From assembly GCA_030705955.1 (NCBI GenBank), contig JAUZPL010000006.1, positions 33,987 through 97,986 on the forward strand: a stretch of 64,000 nucleotides of DNA, in the 5' to 3' direction. This document shows, one piece after another, positions 40,137-49,352 of the stretch (the stretch's first letter is position 1; each line of letters opens with the position of its first letter). The DNA comes from Bacillota bacterium. GTDB taxonomy: Bacteria; Bacillota; Bacilli; Bacillales; Cytobacillaceae. The notes beneath the pieces were generated by a model that worked only from the letters and a program-made list of their open reading frames with translations, was not told where the DNA came from and did not search any database. The position numbers and the translations under genes were made by a program.

Positions 40137-41222
40137 TTACGGTGTGTAATCTACATTTGGTGTATATTTACTACTTCCATTCCATAGTAAAAATTCATGA
40201 ATACCTTGTGATTGGAGTGCACGAATTTGTTCTTCAATTTCTCCTTTTCCATATATTTGATAATTTCCTTTTCCAAGCCAAGTCGCTGTGAAGTCTTGAA
40301 TCCATGGCCTAGAAGTAGGAGGATGAGTTAATTTTCCTAGGCGGCCTTTTTCGACCTTTGCATATTCCTTTACAAGCAAGTATGGCTCTAAATCTGGCTT
40401 TTGAATACCAAAAATAGGGTTCCAATGACTTGGATAAATCATAGATGAAATAACATCCACATTTTGTGCTATTTGCGAAAAGTTTTGTCCAATTCCGGGT
40501 GCTTCTGGTATTACTGTCGCGTTTCCAAAGACATCTACAGACATCTTAACGGGATATTTCGTCAGCTTCATTTTTGCATATTTAACAAATCCTGTTACAG
40601 CAGCAACTCTTTTTTGCCCTTCATTTAAAGGCAGGTAACTGAAATTTCCTTTTTCGTAGATTAGCTTGTTTTCAAATGTTTCAAATTTTTCCGGGAAACG
40701 AACGTAATCAAACTGAATTTCTTTAAACCCTAGTTCAGCTGCAAGGCAGGCAATACCAATATTATAATCCCAAACCTCCATTAAAAAGGGATTTGTAAAC
40801 GAATCTCCTCTTGAATTTCTCCATATTCCAAGGCTTGTTTTAAAAGACCAATTTGGTTTTGAAACAGGTAGAACATGATCCTTAAAAACAACAATCCTCG
40901 CAATCGGGTATATATGGTTTTCCTTTAATGTTTGAATTAGTGCAGCTGGATTTTTTATATATGGCCGACTTGTTGAAAAGTAAAGGGAATCCTTTGGCGG
41001 CTGAAAAGTAAGATGTCCATGATCATCTTTAATATCAATGACCATTGCATTTAAGTCTGAATTTTTGACAAGGGATAAAAGTTTAGGAAATAGTGGACTA
41101 TTGAAGGTTGATGGATTTACATATATCCCTCTAATAATGGGCTGACTTAACTCTGCTCGGGCAAAACCTGTATTCAAGGACATAGTTTGAAGCAAAATAA
41201 AAATGATAAAAAATTTTTTCAC
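40137..41222 (-). CDS. Secreted glycoside-hydrolase-like protein (DUF4015)
   Basis: A 361-residue protein with a signal peptide (to about 'ARAE'). 'PIIRGIYVNPSTFNSP' and 'LNAMVIDIKDDHGHLTF' are the N-terminal strands of a TIM barrel seen in DUF4015/putative glycoside hydrolase proteins. 'EIQFDYVRFPE' (about 178) carries the acidic residues proposed as catalytic, and 'EFLLWNGSSKYT' ends the barrel. The likely role is hydrolysis of a cell-wall or exopolysaccharide glycan. It is encoded tail-to-tail with the module genes. Confidence 0.8.
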   Translation of the reverse strand: MKKFFIIFILLQTMSLNTGFARAELSQPIIRGIYVNPSTFNSPLFPKLLSLVKNSDLNAMVIDIKDDHGHLTFQPPKDSLYFSTSRPYIKNPAALIQTLKENHIYPIARIVVFKDHVLPVSKPNWSFKTSLGIWRNSRGDSFTNPFLMEVWDYNIGIACLAAELGFKEIQFDYVRFPEKFETFENKLIYEKGNFSYLPLNEGQKRVAAVTGFVKYAKMKLTKYPVKMSVDVFGNATVIPEAPGIGQNFSQIAQNVDVISSMIYPSHWNPIFGIQKPDLEPYLLVKEYAKVEKGRLGKLTHPPTSRPWIQDFTATWLGKGNYQIYGKGEIEEQIRALQSQGIHEFLLWNGSSKYTPNVDYTP

Positions 41223-41463
41223 ATCTTCACCCCCAATTTAAGTGTTCTTATAATTTCCTGATAGACAAAAATTTATTCTAGGTATGGGCTACTATTCTAC
41301 CATGGCAAAGGTTTGTTTTTTTTTGATGGGTATAAATGCATAGACAAGTTTTCCAAAGGCACATATACATATAGTACAAATTGATATAAGAGACAATTGA
41401 GGGGGAATGACAATGGTACTGGAGAGTATGACCTAGAAAATTCAAAAGGGAGATTGTAGGATT

Positions 41464-42822
41464 ATGAGTACCACTATTATGGTCATTTTTACTTTTATCT
41501 TTACAATGCTCTTTATCTTTTGGAGGCCAAAAGGAATAAATGAGGCTATACCATCTACAATCGGAGCAATACTGGTCATGCTAACCGGTACAATTACAGT
41601 TGTAAATTTACTTGACATTAGCTCGAAGGTCAGTGGGGCCGCCATAACGATTATTTCAACACTAGTAATGGCTATCGTTCTTGAAAGCTTTGGTTTCTTT
41701 TACTGGGTCACCGCTATTTTAGCAAATCGAGCAAAAGGATCAGGAATACGGCTTTTCTGGCTGACAAATTTGCTTTGCTTCTTAATGACGATCTTCTTTA
41801 ATAACGATGGCAGCATTATTATTACTACACCTATTCTTATCCTACTTTTACAAAACTTCCACTTAAAAAATCACGAAAAACTTCCCTATTTAATAAGCGG
41901 GGCATTAATTGCTACAGCCTCAAGCGCACCAATTGGTGTAAGTAATATCGTTAATTTAATTGCCTTAAAAATTATTCACATGGATCTGTACCTGCACACC
42001 GCAATGATGTTTGTTCCTGGTACATTGGGATTGCTATTTATGTCTTTAATGTTGTTTATCGTATTTCGAAAAAATATACCTAAAAAACTTCCGGTTATCA
42101 CACTTTCCTATGATTTTAAAGACAAGCCTGCACATCCCCTCCAAAGTGAGCCATTGCCTTCAGAAAATAAACAGCGGAAAACAGTTATGAAGTGGATTTT
42201 AATTTTTGTCTTCTCTATCAGAATCGGCTTATTCGTAGCCTCCTACTTTGGTTTTCCAATTGAGATTGTTGCCGTTACCGGTTCATTGCTTTTACTTGTA
42301 TGGAGATGGTTTTACTTGAAAATTTCACCGACCGATATGCTTAAAAAAACACCTTGGCACATATTTATTTTTGCCTTTACGATGTATATCCTCATCTATG
42401 GATTGAATAACATTGGATTTACGAATTTTCTTGTAGAACATTTTGAACCTATAATCAAAGGCAGTCTCCTAAATGCGAGCCTATTTATGGGAGGGCTCTT
42501 AATGGTCCTATCGAATCTATTTAATAACCACCCAGCCCTTATGATTGGCACGTTAGCACTAACCCATATGGGGCTTGATCCTATTACAGTAAAAACAGTT
42601 TACCTCGCAAATATCATTGGAAGTGATATTGGATCATTGCTTCTTCCTATCGGCACATTAGCCACATTGATTTGGATGCATATTTTAAAGAGGGAAAAAG
42701 TGGAAATAAGCTGGGTAACCTATTTTAAAACAACTGTTCTTGTAATTCCTCCGACTGTCATTTTTACTCTTTTAACACTTTACACATGGATTGAATTTGT
42801 CTTCAATGGTAAAGCATTGTAG
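41464..42822 (+). CDS. ArsB/NhaD-type (ion transporter superfamily) permease
   Basis: A 452-residue protein with about 11 helices. 'FFNNDGSIIITTPILILLL' (about 115) and 'SNLFNNHPALMIGTLAL' (about 350) are the paired 'N-N-D/N-N-H' half-helix motifs of the ArsB/NhaD family. 'ATASSAPIGVSNIVNLIALK' lies between. Known members export arsenite/antimonite or exchange sodium for protons, and this one is closest in look to ArsB-like permeases. No regulator or arsC is adjacent. ATG 41464 has GGGAG upstream. Confidence 0.8.
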   Translation: MSTTIMVIFTFIFTMLFIFWRPKGINEAIPSTIGAILVMLTGTITVVNLLDISSKVSGAAITIISTLVMAIVLESFGFFYWVTAILANRAKGSGIRLFWLTNLLCFLMTIFFNNDGSIIITTPILILLLQNFHLKNHEKLPYLISGALIATASSAPIGVSNIVNLIALKIIHMDLYLHTAMMFVPGTLGLLFMSLMLFIVFRKNIPKKLPVITLSYDFKDKPAHPLQSEPLPSENKQRKTVMKWILIFVFSIRIGLFVASYFGFPIEIVAVTGSLLLLVWRWFYLKISPTDMLKKTPWHIFIFAFTMYILIYGLNNIGFTNFLVEHFEPIIKGSLLNASLFMGGLLMVLSNLFNNHPALMIGTLALTHMGLDPITVKTVYLANIIGSDIGSLLLPIGTLATLIWMHILKREKVEISWVTYFKTTVLVIPPTVIFTLLTLYTWIEFVFNGKAL

Positions 42823-42852
42823 TAGAATTAATTTTCTTTAATTGTTGCAACG

Positions 42853-42896
42853 AAAAAGGACAACTTCCAATTTTACGATGGAAATTGTCCTTTTAA
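42853..42896. terminator. Bidirectional rho-independent terminator
   Basis: AAAAAGGACAACTTCCA and TGGAAATTGTCCTTTT pair with one mismatch around a nine-base loop between convergent genes. Confidence 0.85.
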
Positions 42897-42906
42897 TTTT
42901 GCTTAC

Positions 42907-43497
42907 CTACTCTTTACCACAGATTCCATATAAAAACATATGGAGCATTTCATTGATCACATTCATATTCCCGCTTTGTTTGATCATATCAATAAACTCG
43001 TTTGTATATTTAATGTTGAAATTTATATACATCATAAGGCCTTGATTAGAGATTTTATCTGAAATTTCTCCATTTTGCCTGCCTTCTTCTATTAATTGAA
43101 AAAAGACAGGTAAAATTCTCTCATTGTATTCTTTATCAATGAATTGAGAGATTTCCTGATCCTCACTAAGTAACTGCATTAAAAATGGTGTTAAAGAGTT
43201 CAAGGAATTCTCTCTTTCTTGTAAAATAATCCGTTCAATCTTTTCTTTAAATGTATAATCACCGGTCATAAACTCCATAAATTCATCAAAGGAGTTGTTA
43301 ATATGCTTCTTAACAACCTCACGTAATAAGGCTTCCTTACTTCCAAAATAATTGTAAATGGTTACTTGAGAAACGTTTGCTTCCTTTGAAATATCAGTAA
43401 TTCTTATCTTATTTGAATCCCATGTTTTCATCATTTCTAAAGTGGTTTCTATAATTTTTTCTTTAATTTTCTGAGCTCTTTTTTCAAAACCATTCAC
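42907..43497 (-). CDS. TetR family repressor of the ABC exporter
   Basis: A 196-residue regulator. The N-terminal helix-turn-helix reads 'IRITDISKEANVSQVTIYNYFGSKEALLREVV', typical of TetR proteins. The rest is the ligand-binding helical domain. It is divergent from an ABC exporter pair (43644, 44528), separated by 146 bp with a promoter and inverted repeat (43565-43627). It should repress the exporter until a ligand binds. Confidence 0.88.
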   Translation of the reverse strand: MNGFEKRAQKIKEKIIETTLEMMKTWDSNKIRITDISKEANVSQVTIYNYFGSKEALLREVVKKHINNSFDEFMEFMTGDYTFKEKIERIILQERENSLNSLTPFLMQLLSEDQEISQFIDKEYNERILPVFFQLIEEGRQNGEISDKISNQGLMMYINFNIKYTNEFIDMIKQSGNMNVINEMLHMFLYGICGKE

Positions 43498-43564
43498 TTT
43501 ATCATCATCCTATGTCTGAATTGGTATTAATGAAATTATAACATAAAAATATTTCATAATTGTA

Positions 43565-43627
43565 TTGACATTATTTATTTCCAAACGTAGTATGAATTTA
43601 TGAAATAATTTTAAATAAATATTTCAT
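43565..43627 (+). promoter_or_regulatory. Promoter and TetR-type operator of the ABC exporter
   Basis: TTGACA (43565-43570), 17 bp, then TAGTAT (43588-43593) form a plausible sigma-A promoter. ATGAAATA (43600-43607) and TATTTCAT (43620-43627) form an inverted repeat at the expected start of transcription. 'AAATATTTCAT' also occurs at about 43546-43557, facing the repressor gene. Confidence 0.6.
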
Positions 43628-43643
43628 ATTTCGGAGGTGCAAA

Positions 43644-44531
43644 ATGCTAGAAGTTCAAAACCTTACGAAGAAGTTTAAAAGTGGGAAGGGCATTTTCAAT
43701 ATTACTTTTTCAATTAAAAGGGGAGAAGTTTTTGGATTTTTAGGACCTAATGGTGCCGGTAAATCAACAACCATTCGCCATATCATGGGCTTTATGAAAC
43801 CGGATACAGGGTACGTCAAAATAAATGAGTTGGATACATGGAAAAAACAAGGAGAAGTAAAAAAATATATTGGGTATTTACCTGGTGAAATTGCATTTAT
43901 TGAAGGAATGACTGGAAAAAGCTTCCTTGATTTTATGACAGAAATGCAGGGAGTTAAAGATTTGTCCAAGCGTAATGAGTTAATTGAGCGTCTTCAGTTT
44001 GATGTAAATACACCTATTAGAAAGATGTCTAAAGGGATGAAGCAAAAGGTTGGAATTGTGGCAGCATTTATGCATGACCCTGAAGTCATTATTTTAGATG
44101 AGCCTACTTCCGGTTTAGACCCACTAATGCAAAAGGTCTTTATTGAAATGGTTTTGGAGGAAAAAGCGAAAGGAAAAACCTTTCTTATGTCATCACATAG
44201 TTTCCCTGAAATTGAAAGGACCTGTGATCGTGCTGCCATTATCAAGGATGGGGTGGTTATAGCTGTAAAGGATATTCATGAACTGCAATCCATGCAGCGA
44301 AAGCTATTTGAGGTAATCTTTAAAAACTCTTCAGATGCAAATAAATTTATTCATTCAAACCTGCAAATTGAATCCCATGAAGGAAATAGGGTGCGAGTGG
44401 CCATACAAGGAAACTATGATCAATTTATTGAAGAAACCGGAAAATATCCAGTGCAAAATATTGCCATATACACGCAGAGCCTAGAAGAAGTTTTTATGAA
44501 TTACTATGATAGATCGGAGGCTTCAAGATGA
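43644..44531 (+). CDS. ABC exporter ATP-binding protein
   Basis: A 295-residue ATPase. 'GFLGPNGAGKSTTIRHI' is the Walker A, 'RKMSKGMKQKVGIV' the ABC signature (M-S-K-G in place of L-S-G-G), and 'VIILDEPTSGLDP' the Walker B. 'FLMSSHSFPEIERTCDR' has the switch His. A C-terminal 80-residue domain follows as in bacitracin/antibiotic-type exporters. Its stop overlaps the permease start (ATGA). CGGAGGTG precedes ATG 43644. It is under control of the divergent TetR protein. Confidence 0.92.
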   Translation: MLEVQNLTKKFKSGKGIFNITFSIKRGEVFGFLGPNGAGKSTTIRHIMGFMKPDTGYVKINELDTWKKQGEVKKYIGYLPGEIAFIEGMTGKSFLDFMTEMQGVKDLSKRNELIERLQFDVNTPIRKMSKGMKQKVGIVAAFMHDPEVIILDEPTSGLDPLMQKVFIEMVLEEKAKGKTFLMSSHSFPEIERTCDRAAIIKDGVVIAVKDIHELQSMQRKLFEVIFKNSSDANKFIHSNLQIESHEGNRVRVAIQGNYDQFIEETGKYPVQNIAIYTQSLEEVFMNYYDRSEASR

Positions 44532-45340
44532 ATTTCTCTCTCTATAAACAGATGATGAAAGTCAATATAAAGGGGATGTTCAATTATGCAATTGGAGCAG
44601 CCTTTTATATGATTTTGATGGTTTGGGTCTATCCAAGCATTGCCAAAACAGCAAAGCCATTAAATGATATGTTAAAAGTAATGCCTGCAGGAATGACGAG
44701 AGCTTTTAATATGCAAAGTGGGTTTGGCAGTTTCGAGACGTATATTTCAGGTGAATTCTATGGATTGTTGTTTACTTTAATCGTTTCTATTTTTTGCGTT
44801 ATGATTCCGATTCAATTAATAGCAAAACTGGTAGATCAAGGTTCAATGGCTTATTTATTAACGACCCCTACAACAAGAGGAAAAGTTGCTTTTACACAAG
44901 CAAGTGTTTTTTTATCAGGATTGATTCTTATTTCGGCCATTACAACTGTTTGTGGAATAATTGGTGTGCATATTTTTATTGATGATTCTAGTTCTTTTCA
45001 TGTTAATAGATTTATTCAGTTGAATGTTGCTGCTTTTGCACTGTTTTTCGCGTTAGGGGGAATTTCCTTTTTGATTTCCTCATTATCAAACGACGAAAAA
45101 AAAGCACTCGGAATTTCCGGAGGAATTATTTTTGGTTTCTATAGTTTGGATATAATTGGAAAAATAAGTGAAAAGGTGGATTGGATTAAGCATTTCACTA
45201 TTTTTACTTTGTATAGTCCAAGTGAAATCGTTGTAGGAAAAGCGGATTTGACAAATGACTGTGCAATCTTATTTTTCATAGGCATTGTTGCTTTTGTGGT
45301 GAGCATTTTAGCATTTAGGAAAAGAGATTTACCCTTATAA
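44528..45340 (+). CDS. ABC exporter permease (ABC-2 type)
   Basis: A 270-residue, six-helix ABC-2 type permease. It follows the ATPase with a four-base overlap. 'SMAYLLTTPTTRGKVAFTQ' is a characteristic short loop of the ABC-2 family. A large external loop between the first two helices (about 40-75) is typical. The pair probably exports a hydrophobic or peptide compound. Terminator at 45390. Confidence 0.88.
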   Translation: MNFSLYKQMMKVNIKGMFNYAIGAAFYMILMVWVYPSIAKTAKPLNDMLKVMPAGMTRAFNMQSGFGSFETYISGEFYGLLFTLIVSIFCVMIPIQLIAKLVDQGSMAYLLTTPTTRGKVAFTQASVFLSGLILISAITTVCGIIGVHIFIDDSSSFHVNRFIQLNVAAFALFFALGGISFLISSLSNDEKKALGISGGIIFGFYSLDIIGKISEKVDWIKHFTIFTLYSPSEIVVGKADLTNDCAILFFIGIVAFVVSILAFRKRDLPL

Positions 45341-45389
45341 AAAAAATTTGTCCCAAAACCAATTAACCAATTTAAATTCTAAATTTCCC

Positions 45390-45421
45390 ATGGCAGCTAC
45401 ATTTATGTAGCTGCCATTTTA
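45390..45421 (+). terminator. Rho-independent terminator
   Basis: ATGGCAGCTACAT and ATGTAGCTGCCAT form a perfect 13-bp stem, followed by a T-tract. Confidence 0.88.
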
Positions 45422-45447
45422 CTTACATGCCAATCCACCATTCCATA

Positions 45448-45480
45448 GAAAAAACCAGCCCCACATGTGTGAGACTGGTT
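45448..45480 (-). terminator. Rho-independent terminator of ppaC
   Basis: In the minus direction AACCAG and CTGGTT pair around an ACACATGTG-containing loop region, followed by a U-tract. It lies 6 bp after the pyrophosphatase stop. Confidence 0.75.
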
Positions 45481-45486
45481 ATAAAA

Positions 45487-46410
45487 TTAGAATTGTTCGG
45501 ATAAAACAGGAACTACTTGTTTCTTACGAGAAACAACACCTTTTAGTAATACAGTATTATTATCTAGCTTAACATTATAAGCTTTTTCAACGGCACTTTG
45601 TGCATTTCCAAGAGCTAGAGCAACAGAATCATTTTTTAAGATATCTGTAACCACTAGTAAGAACAAATCAAGATTCTTTTTCTCAATGATTTGTGAAATA
45701 ACTGCTTCAAGCTCAGTTTGTCGATTTAAAACATCATCTGTATCAACTGAGTTTACTTGAGCAATTTCCACTTTGCTTGAACCCATTTGGAATTCCTTCG
45801 CATCAAGTGACACAAGTTGTTCTACGGTTTTGCTGCTTAAGTCTGCTCCAGCCTTTAACATATCTAAACCGTAGCTCTCTGCATCAACGCTTGCAATAGC
45901 TGCTAGTTCCCTTGCAGCATCAATATCTTCTTGTGTGCATGTCGGGGATTTAAATAGTAGTGAATCTGAAATGATTGCAGATAACATTAAACCAGCAATA
46001 TCCTTTGAAATTTCTACACCTTTTTCTTTATACATTTTATTTAAAATGGTTGCAGTGCAACCTACAGGCTCTGCACGGTAATATAAAGGATCACTGGTTT
46101 CAAAATTAGCAATACGATGGTGGTCAATAACCTCTAAAATTCTAACCTCCCTGATGTCATTAGCACTTTGTTGAAATTCGTTATGGTCGACTAAAATAGC
46201 ATTCTTTGCTTCAACAGCGACCTTTTCAATAAAACGAGGGGCTTCTGCCTTAAAGGTATTTAAAGCAAATTGAGTTTCATTATTTACTTCTCCAAGGCGG
46301 ATTGCTTCAACCTCAAAGCCTAATTTTGTTTTTAAATCAGCATAGGCAAGAGCTGAACAAATTGAATCAGTGTCTGGATTTTTATGTCCAAAAATGAATA
46401 CCTTATCCAT
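45487..46410 (-). CDS. ppaC: Manganese-dependent inorganic pyrophosphatase
   Basis: A 307-residue family II pyrophosphatase. ATG 46410 is chosen since AAGGAG is well spaced (the TTG at 46413 is in frame but less likely). '[20 protein letters not shown]' (His, Asp, Asp), '[11 protein letters not shown]' (DHN) and '[10 protein letters not shown]' (DHH) are the Mn ligands of the DHH superfamily, and '[11 protein letters not shown]' is the C-terminal S-R-K-K substrate motif. It splits pyrophosphate made in biosynthesis. Length matches B. subtilis PpaC (309). Confidence 0.95.
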   Translation of the reverse strand: MDKVFIFGHKNPDTDSICSALAYADLKTKLGFEVEAIRLGEVNNETQFALNTFKAEAPRFIEKVAVEAKNAILVDHNEFQQSANDIREVRILEVIDHHRIANFETSDPLYYRAEPVGCTATILNKMYKEKGVEISKDIAGLMLSAIISDSLLFKSPTCTQEDIDAARELAAIASVDAESYGLDMLKAGADLSSKTVEQLVSLDAKEFQMGSSKVEIAQVNSVDTDDVLNRQTELEAVISQIIEKKNLDLFLLVVTDILKNDSVALALGNAQSAVEKAYNVKLDNNTVLLKGVVSRKKQVVPVLSEQF

Positions 46411-46598
46411 CAAGTGACTGCTCCTTTTTCATATGTACTTTTTCGGAAACCTTACCTTATAAAAAGACAAGCATTTCCGTCCTGTGACTATTATAACAAA
46501 TTGAAAAATGAAAGTCGCATGAGAGAGCGATTTTTTATTTTCATAAAAAGTTCTCAGAAGGCGAAGACCATTATAAATAATCCCGCATAGAATGAAAA

Positions 46599-46614
46599 TG
46601 TGAAGTATTTCACA
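46599..46614. promoter_or_regulatory. Rex-type operator
   Basis: TGTGAAGTATTTCACA is a perfect inverted repeat of TGTGAA and matches the Rex consensus TTGTGAA-N4-TTCACAA. It lies 53 bp upstream of the NADH dehydrogenase gene. Rex senses the NADH/NAD+ ratio and controls ndh in B. subtilis. Confidence 0.7.
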
Positions 46615-46667
46615 ATCAAAATGATGACTGGCTTTTTTCATATTTATTTTATAAGGGGTGAAGATAA

Positions 46668-47897
46668 ATGAGTGAGACACAAAAAATTGTTATTCTGGGG
46701 GGAGGCTACGCGGGGTTATTAACAGCTGTTACCTTACAAAAAAAGGTTCACGAAAAAAGGGCAGAAATTACATTAGTCAACAAAAACGATTATCATTACT
46801 TAACAACAAAAATTCATGAATCCGGAGCTGGAACTTTGGATTCGGAAATGGTTCGATATCCGATTTCAAGTTTAATTGATACAGAGAGAATTAACTTTGT
46901 TCAAGATGAAGTAATGGGGATTGATTTAACTAAAAGGCAGGTATTGTTGAAAAACGGAAGTCTTCCATATGATTATCTAGTCGTAGGTTTTGGAGGGATT
47001 CCTCAAACTTTTAATATTCCAGGGTTAGAGGAAAATGCATTTTTCCTATTTGATTTTGAAGGGACAGAAAAGCTTCGCAATCATATTGAAAAACAATTTG
47101 AAGAATATATGATGGATCAAGATAAAAGCAGGTTAACGTTTGTAATAGGGGGAGCTGGGTTTACTGGAATAGAATTTCTCTATGAAATGATAGAGCACAT
47201 TCCTGCATTATGCAGAAAATATTTTATAGATGAGTCAATGGTAAAAGTGGTTTGTGTCGAGGCAGACGATACACTTTTAAAAGGCTATGATCCTAGAATG
47301 GTAAATGATGTATTAGCTTCACTTCAAGGTGTTCCATGTCATTTTCAATTAGGTTTGGCTGTAACTTCTTGCAAAAAAGGTGAGGTTTCCTTTAGTGATG
47401 GATCTGCTATTAAAACCAATACGGTGATATGGGCTGGTGGTATAAAAGGTAATCCCCTTTTAAAGGATCTTGGCTTTGAGCTTATAAATGGAAGAGTGAA
47501 AATAAATAAATTTTTGGAAGTACTAGGTTATAAAGACATTTATGTATTAGGGGATGCTTCTGTATGCTATTCACCCGAAGGTAAACCATATCCGCCATCA
47601 GCACAGATTGCCCTTCAGGAAGGACAGTATTGTGGTTATAATATTGCATGCAAAATATACGGGCAACCAGCAAAACCATTTCAATATATTCATAGAGGAA
47701 CAGTCATGTCAATGGGTAGGAAGCATGCTACAGGAGTTGTTTATGGAAATCACATAAATGGAAGATTCGGTGCATTTATGAAGTATGTAATAGAGATGAG
47801 GTATTTCTATATGTTAGGCGGTGTACCGTTTCTATTCAGGGAATGGAAGAAAGGAATCAGAAATAAAAGACAAATAAAACGTGGTGAGAGGGGATAG
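46668..47897 (+). CDS. Type II NADH dehydrogenase (NDH-2)
   Basis: A 409-residue flavoprotein. 'IVILGGGYAGLLTAVTLQKK' is the FAD Rossmann motif; 'TFVIGGAGFTGIEFLYEM' the NADH motif; 'YVLGDASVCYSPEGKPYPPS' the second FAD motif with the proline-rich quinone-site stretch; and 'AFMKYVIEMRYFYMLGG' the amphipathic C-terminal membrane anchor. It transfers electrons from NADH to menaquinone without pumping protons. It resembles B. subtilis YumB/Ndh. The upstream Rex box supports the redox link. ATG 46668 follows AGGGGTG. Confidence 0.9.
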   Translation: MSETQKIVILGGGYAGLLTAVTLQKKVHEKRAEITLVNKNDYHYLTTKIHESGAGTLDSEMVRYPISSLIDTERINFVQDEVMGIDLTKRQVLLKNGSLPYDYLVVGFGGIPQTFNIPGLEENAFFLFDFEGTEKLRNHIEKQFEEYMMDQDKSRLTFVIGGAGFTGIEFLYEMIEHIPALCRKYFIDESMVKVVCVEADDTLLKGYDPRMVNDVLASLQGVPCHFQLGLAVTSCKKGEVSFSDGSAIKTNTVIWAGGIKGNPLLKDLGFELINGRVKINKFLEVLGYKDIYVLGDASVCYSPEGKPYPPSAQIALQEGQYCGYNIACKIYGQPAKPFQYIHRGTVMSMGRKHATGVVYGNHINGRFGAFMKYVIEMRYFYMLGGVPFLFREWKKGIRNKRQIKRGERG

Positions 47898-48058
47898 CTA
47901 TTAGCTTTCCCTTTTTTTAAGGAAAAACGTGAAAGGTCTTAAAAAAATCTATTTTAGCTAGAAATGCAGAGTAGCAATAATCAAGGGGATATCCTTGTTA
48001 TTAAATAATTTCACTAAAATACCCCCTGGTTTGAACATCAATTTAAAATGATGTAAAA

Positions 48059-48658
48059 CTATAAAAACATTAGACAGAGCTGTTCTAAAATTATTTCAGG
48101 TGAATACCCGCGAACTTCTCTTTGAAATAAATATGACTCACTGCTTAAAGCTCTCAGCATCATATCTGCCAAAAAGATGCTATCTGGCCTTGATGGATTA
48201 CTACCCTTCATCTCTTCAAATAGGTCGAAGAAGAGTTGATGCAATTCCTGATAGATGGGGCCAAGAGTGAGGGGCTTTGATTGATTGGATGACACCGATT
48301 CCTCGACGCCTTTTAGCAATTGGGATTTTTTTTCTCTGAATTGGATAAATAGGTGGAGGAGTCCTTTGAATCGTTGACTGGCTGGAATTCCTCGATTTTC
48401 CTCCAAAAATGCTTCAATATCCTCAAAAAGTAAAACAACATGATCTTTTATTAAATCCAGACATACCTCACCTTTGTTCCTATAACGGCGATAGAGTGTT
48501 CCAGAACCAATCTGGGCTTCATTCGCAATTTGATTCATACTAACCTGTTCCACGCCATGCTGCTCAAAAAGTTTATGAGCGGTATTCAGTATACGCTGGC
48601 GATTTTCTGCAGCATCTCTGCGCTCAGTTCGAATAGGGGTTATATGTTCATCCTTCAT
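48059..48658 (-). CDS. TetR family repressor (QacR/AcrR-like)
   Basis: A 199-residue regulator. 'QVSMNQIANEAQIGSGTLYR' followed by 'RYRNKGEVCL' is the helix-turn-helix. The gene is divergent from the hydrolase/MFS operon. Two nearly identical 18-bp palindromes in the gap (48686-48703 and 48712-48729) are the likely binding sites, one inside the promoter spacer. The ligand should be a compound exported by the MFS pump or hydrolysed by the neighbour. Confidence 0.88.
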   Translation of the reverse strand: MKDEHITPIRTERRDAAENRQRILNTAHKLFEQHGVEQVSMNQIANEAQIGSGTLYRRYRNKGEVCLDLIKDHVVLLFEDIEAFLEENRGIPASQRFKGLLHLFIQFREKKSQLLKGVEESVSSNQSKPLTLGPIYQELHQLFFDLFEEMKGSNPSRPDSIFLADMMLRALSSESYLFQREVRGYSPEIILEQLCLMFL

Positions 48659-48679
48659 AAATTGGTCACTCCTTAATTC

Positions 48680-48729
48680 TTGACAAGTGGAGAATTCCCC
48701 ACTTAATATAAAGAGGAGAGCTCTCCGCT
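48680..48729 (+). promoter_or_regulatory. Promoter with two TetR operators
   Basis: TTGACA (48680-48685) and TAATAT (48704-48709) are separated by exactly the 18-bp palindrome AGTGGAGAATTCCCCACT. A second copy, AGAGGAGAGCTCTCCGCT (48712-48729), lies just downstream. The common form is AG-GGAGA-N2-TC-CC-CT. The centres are 26 bp apart. Confidence 0.8.
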
Positions 48730-48766
48730 TTTTTAATATAACCTAATACAAAGGAGTTTACAACAA

Positions 48767-49327
48767 ATGGAGAATAAAACAGCACTATTAGTCATGGATT
48801 TACAAAATGGAATTGTTTCACGTTTGGGAGATAATGATCAATTACTACTTCCGTTTCAAAAAGCAGTGGAAGCAGCACGACAGCACAATATTCCAGTTAT
48901 TTTTGTTCGGGTTGCATTTAGTGAAGGGTATCCAGAGATTAATCCACAAAATAGGGCATTTTCTGCTTTGAAAAGTGTGGGGGGAATGACTGTTTCTGAC
49001 ATATCAACACAAATTCATGAATTGGTAAAACCTGAACCAAATGAACCGGTTGTAACAAAATACCGCGTCAGTGCATTTGCAGGAAGCAACCTTGAAGTGA
49101 TCTTAAAAGCAAAACAAATCGATACCCTGATTCTAAGTGGTATTTCAACAAGCGGAGTGGTCCTATCCACATTGCGTGAAGCGGCTGACAAGGATTATAC
49201 GATTAAAGTTCTTTCAGACGCCTGTCTGGATACGGATCAGGAGGTACATCGCGTTCTGACTGAGAAGGTGTTCCCTCGTCAGGCAGAAGTGTTGACTGTT
49301 GATTCGTGGATGGAGAGCTTAGAATAA
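48767..49327 (+). CDS. Isochorismatase-like hydrolase lacking the catalytic cysteine
   Basis: A 186-residue protein of the isochorismatase/cysteine hydrolase superfamily. 'LLVMDLQNGIV' has the catalytic Asp and 'VVTKYRVSAFAG' the Lys. The nucleophile position in 'GISTSGVVLSTLREAAD' is Val instead of Cys, as in some subfamilies, so classic nicotinamidase chemistry is not expected. It begins 38 bp after the second operator and is followed by an MFS gene after 25 bp. Probably a detoxification operon. Confidence 0.85.
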   Translation: MENKTALLVMDLQNGIVSRLGDNDQLLLPFQKAVEAARQHNIPVIFVRVAFSEGYPEINPQNRAFSALKSVGGMTVSDISTQIHELVKPEPNEPVVTKYRVSAFAGSNLEVILKAKQIDTLILSGISTSGVVLSTLREAADKDYTIKVLSDACLDTDQEVHRVLTEKVFPRQAEVLTVDSWMESLE

Positions 49328-49352
49328 ACATCGCTAAAAAGAAGGTATTTTC

